DNA from: Candidatus Nanoarchaeia archaeon
GTDB taxonomy: Archaea > Nanobdellota > Nanobdellia > CSSed11-243R1
NCBI GenBank assembly: GCA_028713895.1
Contig: JAQTNH010000001.1
Coordinates: 578,979 to 642,978 of the forward strand
Direction of reading: 5' to 3'
Length of the DNA stretch: 64,000 bases
Positions 57,308-64,000 of the stretch are shown in pieces. Made by a program: the position numbers and the translations under genes. How positions within the stretch are numbered: position 1 is the stretch's first letter; every line of letters starts with the position of its first letter. The notes below the pieces were generated by a model, which saw only the letters and a program-made list of their open reading frames with translations, was not told where the DNA came from and ran no database searches.

Positions 57308-58181
57308 TTTTGTCAAACACCATTGATGCATACGCCACAAAATTTTTAGAGTCCCCTGTGATTTCGGCAGAAGTGTAATATTTTAACAGGCGCACGGACT
57401 TGCTTTTCATTGAGCGGGCATAAATGATTGCTGCAGTGATTGGCGCGTAGCCGCAGATGGTTGCATTGTTCTGTACAACGTGCTTGAGCAAATCAATCTC
57501 CCTGAACTTTTCAATGAAACCGATTGCTTTCTTGTCAAGCGCCTCGACTTTTTTGATTTGGTTTGCCTTGTATGGGGTGTACATGAAAGATTCCCCGTAA
57601 TGCGTGAAATCCGAGGATGCAATCACCAGAACCTTCCGCTTAAGCTCATAAGCGGCATTAAGGATTCCGCTGACTATGTCATTCGCCTCCTCGAGAACTT
57701 TTATTCCCTTCATGCATATCGGGACAATCTTGAAGTCTTTGAAGAGATACTGCAGGAACGGAAGATGAACCTCGATTGCATGCTCGCTGCGGTGCGCTAT
57801 CTCATCAGGGCTTGCTTTTTTGGAATAAGCCAGCATTTTGTTTACAAATTCAGAATCTACAGGAACCTCTCCAAGCGGGGTTTTCCATTTTCCATCGGGA
57901 TAGACTGAAACTGACGGACCCATTCCTGTATGGCTCGGGCACAAAAGAACAATTGTATCAGGCTTTCCAGATTCTGCAATCGCCTTGTAAGCATGAGCTG
58001 CGCACTGCCCGGAATAAACATAGCCTGCATGCGGAATAACTGCTGCGATGATTGGGCTTGCCTGCCTGCCAGGCATTGATTTCGGGCCAAGCTTGCCCTT
58101 GAAGCATATTTCAATCTGAGCCCTGAGCTTCTGGGGGTTTGCCTCATAGAACTGTCCTGCAAATGCTGGCTCGCGTATCAT
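57279..58181 (-). CDS. MEMO1 family protein (AmmeMemoRadiSam system protein B type)
   Basis: 300 residues, a dioxygenase-like fold. IREPAFAGQFYE at the start, IIAAVIPHAGYVYSG with the metal-site His, SSDFTHYGE and ATICGYAPI are conserved blocks. Archaeal members sit after S2 or enolase genes as here. The activity in archaea is not known; AMMECR1 and radical-SAM partners are not in the window. Confidence 0.92.
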   Translation of the reverse strand: MIREPAFAGQFYEANPQKLRAQIEICFKGKLGPKSMPGRQASPIIAAVIPHAGYVYSGQCAAHAYKAIAESGKPDTIVLLCPSHTGMGPSVSVYPDGKWKTPLGEVPVDSEFVNKMLAYSKKASPDEIAHRSEHAIEVHLPFLQYLFKDFKIVPICMKGIKVLEEANDIVSGILNAAYELKRKVLVIASSDFTHYGESFMYTPYKANQIKKVEALDKKAIGFIEKFREIDLLKHVVQNNATICGYAPITAAIIYARSMKSKSVRLLKYYTSAEITGDSKNFVAYASMVFDKNEGKAKKGK

Positions 58182-58204
58182 ACTTAAAACAAGAAAGAGG
58201 GTAT

Positions 58205-58333
58205 TTATAATGTTTTTATTTTGTAATCCTTCGTATCTCTCTTGTATTCAGGATCCAACTCAGCAATAGACAGTTTTGTTAAATCCAGTTCATCTCCGAC
58301 AAGTTCAGTCTTTAGTTTGTATGATTTTGGCAT
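58205..58333 (-). CDS. small conserved-position protein, 42 residues
   Basis: ATG 6 nt downstream of the S2 stop codon; ends in TAA 23 bp before the MEMO1-like gene. Sequence MPKSYKLKTELVGDELDLTKLS and so on is charged, without Cys. I find no family. Its position between rps2 and MEMO1 in a tight operon suggests a real gene, but it may be a chance frame. Confidence 0.4.
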   Translation of the reverse strand: MPKSYKLKTELVGDELDLTKLSIAELDPEYKRDTKDYKIKTL

Positions 58334-58339
58334 TATGAA

Positions 58340-58930
58340 CTAAAAGTCATCAAGAGGGATGTCCAGTTCGGATGTTTTCTGGATTTTTCCCTTGTTGCGC
58401 ATATACTCCCTTGCAAGTACGTAGAATATCAAGCCAAGAGATTTGTTTCCCTTGTTATTGCACGGGATAATAAGCTCCAAATCCTTTGTTATATTGTTTG
58501 TGTCGCAAAGCCCGATAACAGGGATGTTTGCCTTTAATGCGTCCTGCACAAGCTGCCTGTCAAGCCAAGGGTCAGAAACAACAACTATCCCAGGCTCCAT
58601 AAAGTTTTCAAATGCCGGGTTTGTCAGTGAGCCTGGCAGATACCTGCCTGCAATTGCCTTTGCGCCGGTTGCTTTTGCAAAAGATTTCACTGCCTTGTGG
58701 CCGTTTTCTCTCCTGCACGCGACAAGTATTTTGGAAGGCTCGTAGCCTGAAAGCATTGTTGCTGCTGCGCTTATTTTTTCATTTATTTTTGAAATGTTAA
58801 GCACGCACAAGCCGTCAGGGCGTATTTTGTAAATATAAGGCATCATGAAGCCTGTCTTGAATTTTGCGCCTATGTGTATTCCTGATTGTAAATATGTGTC
58901 CAATGGAACTAAAAATTGTTCTTCTGCCAT
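58340..58930 (-). CDS. rps2: small ribosomal subunit protein S2 (uS2)
   Basis: 196 residues from MAEEQFLVPLDTYLQSGIHIGAKFKTGFM; GGAG sits at good spacing. FAKATGAKAIAGRYLPGSLTNP and VSDPWLDRQLVQDALKANIPVIGLCDTNN are the family core. The usual archaeal neighbour order enolase, S2, MEMO1 is preserved. It overlaps the end of enolase. Confidence 0.96.
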   Translation of the reverse strand: MAEEQFLVPLDTYLQSGIHIGAKFKTGFMMPYIYKIRPDGLCVLNISKINEKISAAATMLSGYEPSKILVACRRENGHKAVKSFAKATGAKAIAGRYLPGSLTNPAFENFMEPGIVVVSDPWLDRQLVQDALKANIPVIGLCDTNNITKDLELIIPCNNKGNKSLGLIFYVLAREYMRNKGKIQKTSELDIPLDDF

Positions 58931-58932
58931 CT

Positions 58933-60057
58933 TCATCTCTCCTTTTGAATCTTCATTAATCTCTTGATTTTTGCCAGTCGTTCCTTGCCTGCAATGCTGA
59001 TTTTCATAATTGGTATTTCAAGCCCGACTGCAATATCAGCAAGGATATCTTCATCTGTTTCTCCGGACCTGTGGGATATCACTGGTATGTATCTCTTCTT
59101 TTTGGCTAATCTGACAAATTCAATTACTTTTGCCAAGGAGCCAATCTGGTCTGGTTTGACTATGCAACTGTTACATGCACCAACATTTATGGCTTTTTTA
59201 AGCCTTTCGGGATTGGTTGCAAAAAGGTCATCTCCTGCAATAAGACATGTTTTTGAAAGCTTTTTTGTCAGCTTTGCGAAGCCTTCAAAGTCTTCTTCCT
59301 GCAGGGGGTCTTCGATATAGTACAGGTCGAACTCCCTCTGCCTGTTAATCATCCTGTCCATCTGCGCATCGCGGGACAGCTGTTCCCCGTTCTTGTAATC
59401 ATAAAACCCTGTTTTTGTGTTGTAAAAGCTTGAGGCTGCAACATCAATGCCTATTTTGGTTCCATCTGCATATTCCCTCAATACCTTCAATGCATTGTGA
59501 TTTGTTATATCAATAACCCACCCATGCTCCAAATCAACTGAGTCAGGATGGAACCTGTTTTTTATTTTGTTGTATACACCAAGGTTTGTTTTTGCATTGC
59601 CCAAAACAAGAAATTCCTGATATGTCGGGGAATTCATGGAAGTGTGCTTTCCTCCACCCAGCATCTTGCTGAGCAGAAGAGGTATCTGTTTCTTTTTTGG
59701 CTTGAACAGCTTCCAGACATGCGTCTTTTTATCTGCTGCGAGCGCCTTTAGCAACGCAAATGTTATTGCAAGGCATACTGCACCGCCCTCCCTGATTGTT
59801 TTCTTTTCAAGCTTCAGGATATCGCTTAAGCTGTTGACTTTTTTGATTTGTTTAGACAGTTTTGTGTTTATTGTTTTAATCGCAGAATCAATTGTTGTTT
59901 TGTAGCGCTTTACCTCGTTTTTGCCTTTTGAAGTGCCTTCGGGAAGAGATGCTGTGAACTCCCCCCTTTCAGTTTTGGCCCTAACCTCAAGCGAGTAGAC
60001 TCCTGCCGAGTTCAGTATCTTTTTTGCTTCAAGACTCAGCACTCTTATTTTCCTCAC
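58933..60057 (-). CDS. eno: enolase, divergent
   Basis: Converts 2-phosphoglycerate to phosphoenolpyruvate. Intact active-site parts: GKHTSMNSPTYQEF (His and Glu), IEDPLQEEDF, IAGDDLFATN, KPDQIGS (Lys), SHRSGETDEDILAD. The mobile Ser loop, SGASTG in canonical enolases, reads LPEGTSKG. 374 residues, shorter than the usual 400-430. Start chosen at GTG giving MRKIRVLSLEAKKILNSAG, overlapping Rpo6 by 29 bp; a TTG 21 nt upstream also exists. The order Rpo6, enolase, S2 is archaeal standard. Confidence 0.92.
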   Translation of the reverse strand: MRKIRVLSLEAKKILNSAGVYSLEVRAKTERGEFTASLPEGTSKGKNEVKRYKTTIDSAIKTINTKLSKQIKKVNSLSDILKLEKKTIREGGAVCLAITFALLKALAADKKTHVWKLFKPKKKQIPLLLSKMLGGGKHTSMNSPTYQEFLVLGNAKTNLGVYNKIKNRFHPDSVDLEHGWVIDITNHNALKVLREYADGTKIGIDVAASSFYNTKTGFYDYKNGEQLSRDAQMDRMINRQREFDLYYIEDPLQEEDFEGFAKLTKKLSKTCLIAGDDLFATNPERLKKAINVGACNSCIVKPDQIGSLAKVIEFVRLAKKKRYIPVISHRSGETDEDILADIAVGLEIPIMKISIAGKERLAKIKRLMKIQKER

Positions 60058-60307
60058 CCGGGATTTCAGCTTCCTCAATTTCAGGCTCTACAACCTCTTC
60101 TTTTTGCGCTTCTTTTTTAATCCGCATAATCTTTTTTGGAAGCACTCTCTTTACTGAGATTGGAAGAACGTTCTCGTCAAACTCTTTTTTTGCTATTTTA
60201 ATCGGATTAAGTTCATTCCCGCGTTCAGTAAGAATTGGCGCACCCATTGCAATCTGCAGAGCGCGCGCCCCAATTATTCTGACTTTTTCATATTTTGTGT
60301 AGTCCAT
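60029..60307 (-). CDS. rpo6: RNA polymerase subunit Rpo6 (RpoK)
   Basis: 92 residues from MDYTKYEKVRIIGARALQIAMGAP, the conserved omega-like core; AGGTG 7 nt upstream. The acidic C-terminal tail (EEVVEPEIEEAEIPGEENK) is longer than in many archaea. Core polymerase assembly subunit. Confidence 0.95.
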   Translation of the reverse strand: MDYTKYEKVRIIGARALQIAMGAPILTERGNELNPIKIAKKEFDENVLPISVKRVLPKKIMRIKKEAQKEEVVEPEIEEAEIPGEENKSAES

Positions 60308-60317
60308 CAGGTTCACC

Positions 60318-61100
60318 TTACTTTAGATGTTTTCGAATTTCATTGCTTTTTTCAAGCGCAATTTCAACGCCTTTCAGTATTTCGTCCTCGCTTAATCCAG
60401 CCTGTCCGCCTTTCTGCATTGCGTTTATGTTCCCGTCTTCGCTTACTGTGACTGTCAAACGTGCGTCAGACAGCGCTTCTTCATCAAAGGTTGGATCAAC
60501 AAAAAGAGTTCCATTCATCTTGTGTATTGTGCATGCAATTGGATGCCTGACCAATGGAAGCTTATCCTTTTTGTGTTCGTGGTAATCAATAGTGTCTGTT
60601 TCCATGTCGTACTTTGGGAATTTTGCCTTGGTAAGCGCTGCAATTGCCGCCAGTGCTGCTGCGTCAATCAGGTTTCCGTCGTGGTTCTGGATGTACAAGT
60701 CAATCATTACCATCCACATTTTTTCCCCTGATTTGATGCAGAGTTTCTTGAAATCAACTGCGCGTGACTCGCGAATTCCACGGTCAACTACACGTGCGAG
60801 CTCTATTGACTCCTCGCCTGGCGCTCCAGGCTCAAATGTCGGGGAAGATATCGGAGCAAACTCAGCGTTCACCACAATACTGCCCTCATCTGGCTTGTCA
60901 GGATAAGGTTCGCCTGTGCTGAGTTTAACGCCGCAGACAACACGGGTTTTTCCGATTGTTACTGCTGCGCTCCCCTCTGCGTTATTGGAAATATCATATT
61001 CAATTTTGATATCCCTGTAATTGAGCAGACCGCGTCCATCGTCCCTTACCCCTTTTTTTGCAAGTTCCAAAATATACCCTTTTGAATTGTCTCTTATCAT
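60318..61100 (-). CDS. rrp42: exosome complex subunit Rrp42
   Basis: Non-catalytic RNase PH-like ring subunit that pairs with Rrp41. Blocks: NNAEGSAAVTIGKTRVVCGVK, SIELARVVDRGIRESRAVDF, GNLIDAAALAAIAAL. Length 260 is typical. Separated from rrp41 by FAU-1 in this genome. Confidence 0.95.
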   Translation of the reverse strand: MIRDNSKGYILELAKKGVRDDGRGLLNYRDIKIEYDISNNAEGSAAVTIGKTRVVCGVKLSTGEPYPDKPDEGSIVVNAEFAPISSPTFEPGAPGEESIELARVVDRGIRESRAVDFKKLCIKSGEKMWMVMIDLYIQNHDGNLIDAAALAAIAALTKAKFPKYDMETDTIDYHEHKKDKLPLVRHPIACTIHKMNGTLFVDPTFDEEALSDARLTVTVSEDGNINAMQKGGQAGLSEDEILKGVEIALEKSNEIRKHLK

Positions 61101-62464
61101 TTTAATTCCTCCGTGACTATTTTATTTGCAATTTCCATTGCATAATCTGCAAGTTCTTTTTTGATTATGCCTTCGCTTACAATCCTGTCCAGCTTCTGGA
61201 CATCAACAATTTCTTTTTTGTTGTCTTTCTCCACAACGTCAACCTCAAGGTCAATGTACCTTGAGAATTTTGGATAAACCTCAGTCGGGGTGTTTATATT
61301 CACATAAACCCCTTTTGGGAAGCCTTCCTTGCTGAAATACTTGTGAGTCACAGTCCAGCTGTTCGGCTTGATTATGGTTAATGCATAATCTCCCTGCTCG
61401 ATTCTGCCTCCAAGCCCGTCAAAGCGCCCGCCTGAAATCAGGCGTCTCTTTATGTGAATTTCCTCTTTTGTGGATTTTTCTACAGTTCCCTTGAAGATTA
61501 TGTCCTTGCCCCCCGGCTTTTTGTGGATAATTTCGTAATAGCTCCCTTCCTTGGGCCCGTCATTCCACAGGGTGTTGTTCAGTTTTGAAACAACAACATT
61601 GTTGTCAAGCCCTGCAAGGGACTCTGCGAAATCTGTCAGCAGAGCATATCCCCCTGACTTGAGGAAATGGTGTCCGACAATGGTTTCAACAATCCCGCCG
61701 CGTATCTTGTCGAATTTCTGTTTTGTAACCGCTCCGAAATCAACGAAGTAGTTGCTGAACCCTGGGAGTATCAGTCCGCTTTCAGTCCGGTGTTCGAAAT
61801 CTCCCTTGAGATTTTTTTCTTTTTCAACGAGAGCATTGAGTTCGCTGACAAGCTCGATGGTGTCCTTTCCCTCTGCAAGGGATTTCCAGAGCACTCCCCA
61901 ATTTTTTATTGAGGCATTGTTGCTGATGTCAATCAGCCGCTGAATTTCCTTTTGCGTGCGGATATGCTTTGAGACTTTTGTGAACCCGTCCTTAATCAGG
62001 ACCATGCTGTCCCCGAAAAGACGGAGCTGTGTTGAAAGAAGTTTTTTGCCGTTGATGATTCCCTTGACCTGCGCAAGAACTTTTTCGCCTTCGCGCAAAA
62101 ATCCCCAGTAATTCTGCAGGCTGAGAATCCCTTCCTCGTTTCCGATGTCAACAATTATTGTTTTGTCAATGCTTTCTATCTTCTTTATTTTTCCGCAGTA
62201 AATCGCCCCAATCTCCATCTTTTTGATTACAACGTCCTGGAAATTGTTCTGCAGTTCCTTTACCACAGCGTCGGCTCCGCTTCCGTTTATGGTTACGCCA
62301 TTCAAGTCTTCCTTGTCATAGATAAGCACATCAGCACTTTCATCGTTGTCATCCAAATCCATGCGCTGCGCCATTACCTCGGAAGGCTTGATTATCTCGA
62401 ACCCTTTCTCTTTCAAAAAATTAGTGAGGGCTGTAGAATAGACTCCCCTAATCTTTATCTTCAA
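61097..62464 (-). CDS. fau1: FAU-1-like ribonuclease/RNA-binding protein (RNase E/G-like with DUF402 domain)
   Basis: 455 residues. An S1-like RNA-binding part (IGAIYCGKIKKIESIDKTIIVDIGNEEGILSL) and an RNase E/G-like region (VDFGAVTKQKFDKIRGG) are followed by a C-terminal DUF402 domain (ALTIIKPNSWTVTHKYFSKEGFPKGVYVNINTPTEVYP, DLEVDVV). Archaeal FAU-1 proteins bind AU-rich RNA and process rRNA precursors. Here the gene sits inside the exosome operon, overlapping rrp41 by 17 bp and rrp42 by 4 bp, so the two RNA-decay systems are translated together. Confidence 0.85.
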   Translation of the reverse strand: MKIKIRGVYSTALTNFLKEKGFEIIKPSEVMAQRMDLDDNDESADVLIYDKEDLNGVTINGSGADAVVKELQNNFQDVVIKKMEIGAIYCGKIKKIESIDKTIIVDIGNEEGILSLQNYWGFLREGEKVLAQVKGIINGKKLLSTQLRLFGDSMVLIKDGFTKVSKHIRTQKEIQRLIDISNNASIKNWGVLWKSLAEGKDTIELVSELNALVEKEKNLKGDFEHRTESGLILPGFSNYFVDFGAVTKQKFDKIRGGIVETIVGHHFLKSGGYALLTDFAESLAGLDNNVVVSKLNNTLWNDGPKEGSYYEIIHKKPGGKDIIFKGTVEKSTKEEIHIKRRLISGGRFDGLGGRIEQGDYALTIIKPNSWTVTHKYFSKEGFPKGVYVNINTPTEVYPKFSRYIDLEVDVVEKDNKKEIVDVQKLDRIVSEGIIKKELADYAMEIANKIVTEELK

Positions 62465-63158
62465 TCATTTCACCGCTTACCTGATATTTTTCACGCAGAG
62501 CCTTTTTCTGAAGCTCATAAATCTGCTCGCATCCCTGGATTCCAAGCTTTAACGCTTCCTTGAACCTCTCTGCGGTCAAATCTCCGTCTGCCTGAAGCAG
62601 GGTTATCTTTTTTGCCCTGGGCATGTATGCAATCGGGATGTCTGTTGTCAATTCAACATCTTCCTCCTCTTTGTTGAGGTCTGCCACTGCGGTGTCCCTT
62701 ACGTTTCCGCATGCAACTGCGCATACAAGGTCCTTCATCGGTATGCCTGCATCAGCAAGAGCCATTGAGGCTGCTGTGATTGCTGCACAACGGGTTCCTG
62801 CATCTGCCTGTATGATGCTTACGAAAATGTCTATGCCTGATTTCGGGAACTCTTTTGTAAGAATTGCCGGCTCAAGCGCGTTTCGTATAACCATACTGAG
62901 CTCAATGCTTCTCCTGTCAGGGCCTGGGCGCTTTCGCTCAGGAACTGAAAAAGAATACATGTCATAGTAGCATTTTATGACTGACTTTTCAGGGTCTTCG
63001 AGCCTCTTTGGATGCATCTCGCGCGGACCGTAGACTCCTGCAATTGCGATTGTGTTTCCAATCCTGAACATTGCAGAGCCTGTTGCGTTCTCAATTACGC
63101 CAACTTTTGCTTCCATCGGCCTTAAATCTTCTGGTTTTCTTCCGTCGGGTCGCTTCAT
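62448..63158 (-). CDS. rrp41: exosome complex exonuclease Rrp41
   Basis: Catalytic 3'-5' phosphorolytic subunit. RPDGRKPEDLRPMEAKVGV at the start; PDRRSIELSMVIRNALEP; GIDIFVSIIQADAGTRCAAITAASMALADAGI; DLNKEEEDVELTTDIPIAYMP carries the acidic active-site residues. 236 residues, normal. Overlaps Rrp4 and FAU-1. Confidence 0.96.
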   Translation of the reverse strand: MKRPDGRKPEDLRPMEAKVGVIENATGSAMFRIGNTIAIAGVYGPREMHPKRLEDPEKSVIKCYYDMYSFSVPERKRPGPDRRSIELSMVIRNALEPAILTKEFPKSGIDIFVSIIQADAGTRCAAITAASMALADAGIPMKDLVCAVACGNVRDTAVADLNKEEEDVELTTDIPIAYMPRAKKITLLQADGDLTAERFKEALKLGIQGCEQIYELQKKALREKYQVSGEMIEDKD

Positions 63159-63844
63159 TTTGACTCACTCTCCAAAAATTCTTTCACTTTATCTGTAAGG
63201 CCAGATATGTGCGATTTTTCCTCGATAAGCTTGATTGCACGTTTTGTTATGTTCATTTTGTCAGCAGGACCGCATATCCATATGAACCCGTTCTGCCCGA
63301 CGCTGATATCGCACTTTGTGTATTCCTTAATCATGCCAACCATGCTGCCCTGCTTTCCGATTATGCGCGGTATCTTTTGCGGAACAACTTTGACGATTAT
63401 CCCGCCCTGAAGCTTTCGCAGTCCATGGTCGCGCATTGAAAGCTGCACTATGCGCGATTTTGTCACATTCATAACTTTTGTTATGATGATATCCCCGATT
63501 TCGTAGAATTTGCTTATGTCAGACTTGAGCAGCTCGACTTTGTCGCGTACTGCTTCTCCGACAGGAAGGTTTGCATAGGTTACTGAGCCTATGTCAATTG
63601 TCCATCCTGAAAATCCCACATCTTTTACAATGCCTATGATGAGATCCTCCATCTGTGGCATGTAAACTCCGTTTAGCGCGATTACTTTTATCACGCGGTT
63701 GCGAACAGAAACTAGTCCAAGCCTGTTCGCGATTATGCTTTCGCCATCCCTGTATGTTCCGAAGGAGGGCAAAAAGTCCATTCCATTTGCAATTTCTTCG
63801 CCTGGAATGACGATATTTTTTTCGTTCACTACTAAGTTACCCAT
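63155..63844 (-). CDS. rrp4: exosome complex RNA-binding subunit Rrp4
   Basis: Cap subunit of the exosome with S1 and KH domains: IVKDVGFSGWTIDIGSVTYANLPVGE and GGIIVKVVPQKIPRIIGKQGSMVGMIKEYTKCDISVGQNGFIWICG. Start at the ATG after AGGTGAAAAAG; a TTG 21 nt upstream overlaps SBDS. 229 residues. Confidence 0.95.
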   Translation of the reverse strand: MGNLVVNEKNIVIPGEEIANGMDFLPSFGTYRDGESIIANRLGLVSVRNRVIKVIALNGVYMPQMEDLIIGIVKDVGFSGWTIDIGSVTYANLPVGEAVRDKVELLKSDISKFYEIGDIIITKVMNVTKSRIVQLSMRDHGLRKLQGGIIVKVVPQKIPRIIGKQGSMVGMIKEYTKCDISVGQNGFIWICGPADKMNITKRAIKLIEEKSHISGLTDKVKEFLESESK

Positions 63845-63861
63845 ATCTTTTTCACCTTTAG

Positions 63862-64000
63862 TCAATCAACATTTGTTATTTGTATGTCTCCATTTGTTTT
63901 TTTGTTCAGCGCATCCACAAAGTCATTGTAGACGCCTGCTGGCATTTCCACGCGCGCAAGCAGTGAGCCTGTGCCCAGCCAGTCTTCTTTTTTAATTTTC
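63862..64000 (-). CDS. sdo1: SBDS ribosome maturation protein, C-terminal fragment
   Basis: The window ends inside this gene; 45 residues of the C terminus are visible (GTGSLLARVEMPAGVYNDFVDALNKKTNGDIQI). The SBDS family C-terminal domain has this ARVEIPAG..L/F..ALN...G pattern, and SBDS normally heads the archaeal exosome operon. Position plus the match support the call. Confidence 0.8.
   Translation of the reverse strand, partial: KIKKEDWLGTGSLLARVEMPAGVYNDFVDALNKKTNGDIQITNVD

Noticed and set aside
58205-58333. Rpo10 (RpoN) subunit in the S2 operon
   Set aside because: The 42-residue frame has no CxxC zinc motif of RpoN, so it was left as unknown.

Overview
This window is a gene-dense archaeal chromosome segment. 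Archaeal hallmarks are the exosome operon (SBDS, Rrp4, Rrp41, Rrp42), Rpo6, Rpo7, Spt4, eukaryote-type ribosomal proteins (S3Ae, S6e, S24e, S27ae, S28e, L7Ae, L24e), aIF2 gamma, aIF5B, Kae1, Bud32, Taw1, TrmY, archaeal ether-lipid enzymes, TATA-box promoters and class III (pilin-type) signal peptides. Scattered small membrane proteins, PGF-pre-PGF and NosD-type surface proteins, and divergent house-keeping enzymes suggest a DPANN-like lineage. That placement is an inference; no rRNA is present to test it.

Layout. 0-2.4 kb: membrane and cell-surface proteins and a rhomboid protease. 2.4-4.9 kb: archaeal phosphoglycerate mutase, corrinoid adenosyltransferase-like P-loop protein, endonuclease III. 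4.9-9.8 kb: an operon of pilin-like proteins fed by a TadC/FlaJ-type platform protein. 9.9-14 kb: tRNA-Val, tRNA-Gly, Taw1 and an AT-rich accessory patch with a paralogous membrane-protein pair and a wHTH-nuclease-like protein. 14.1-17.4 kb: S3Ae, RecJ-like DHH protein, S15, Bud32. 17.5-22.2 kb: a 1576-residue surface protein. 22.2-28.5 kb: a tight operon trmY, DUF5655, kae1, sua5, dcd, polX, DUF1624 acyltransferase, DRG-like GTPase, combining tRNA modification with DNA-precursor and repair genes. 28.6-31.4 kb: TauE/SafE transporter, HD hydrolase, S27ae, S24e, Spt4, Rpo7. 31.5-35.3 kb: H+-pyrophosphatase, PurD, PIN-domain protein.

35.4-40.3 kb is the most unusual locus. A 1366-residue signal-peptide protein has a Cys-rich ectodomain, one membrane span, a Pro/Gly-rich linker, a helical region like bacterial pre-toxin domains and a C-terminal PD-(D/E)XK-like nuclease. 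It is followed 19 bp later by a 244-residue gene in the position of an immunity gene. This looks like an archaeal polymorphic toxin-immunity pair, or a membrane receptor with a nuclease effector.

40.3-47.5 kb: translation genes (aIF2 gamma, S6e, aIF5B, L24e, S28e, L7Ae), adenylate kinase and a NadR-like ATPase. 47.5-58.3 kb: TrmB-type regulator with an operator-like palindrome, nucleotidyltransferase, acylphosphatase, phosphoesterase, GluRS with altered signature motifs, lipid genes (CDP-alcohol transferase, CarS, geranylgeranyl reductase), sugar-phosphate mutase, glutaminase-less asparagine synthase, MEMO1-like and DUF192 proteins. 58.3-64 kb: S2, enolase, Rpo6, Rrp42, FAU-1, Rrp41, Rrp4 and the 3' end of SBDS as one overlapping operon.

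A second theme is a family of short imperfect hairpins between genes. Their outer stems vary in a compensated way. Two of them sit exactly 2 nt upstream of the two tRNA genes. A separate 17-nt hairpin precedes both translation-initiation factor genes. No stretch over 300 bp lacks a gene, and no IS element, CRISPR array or rRNA was seen.
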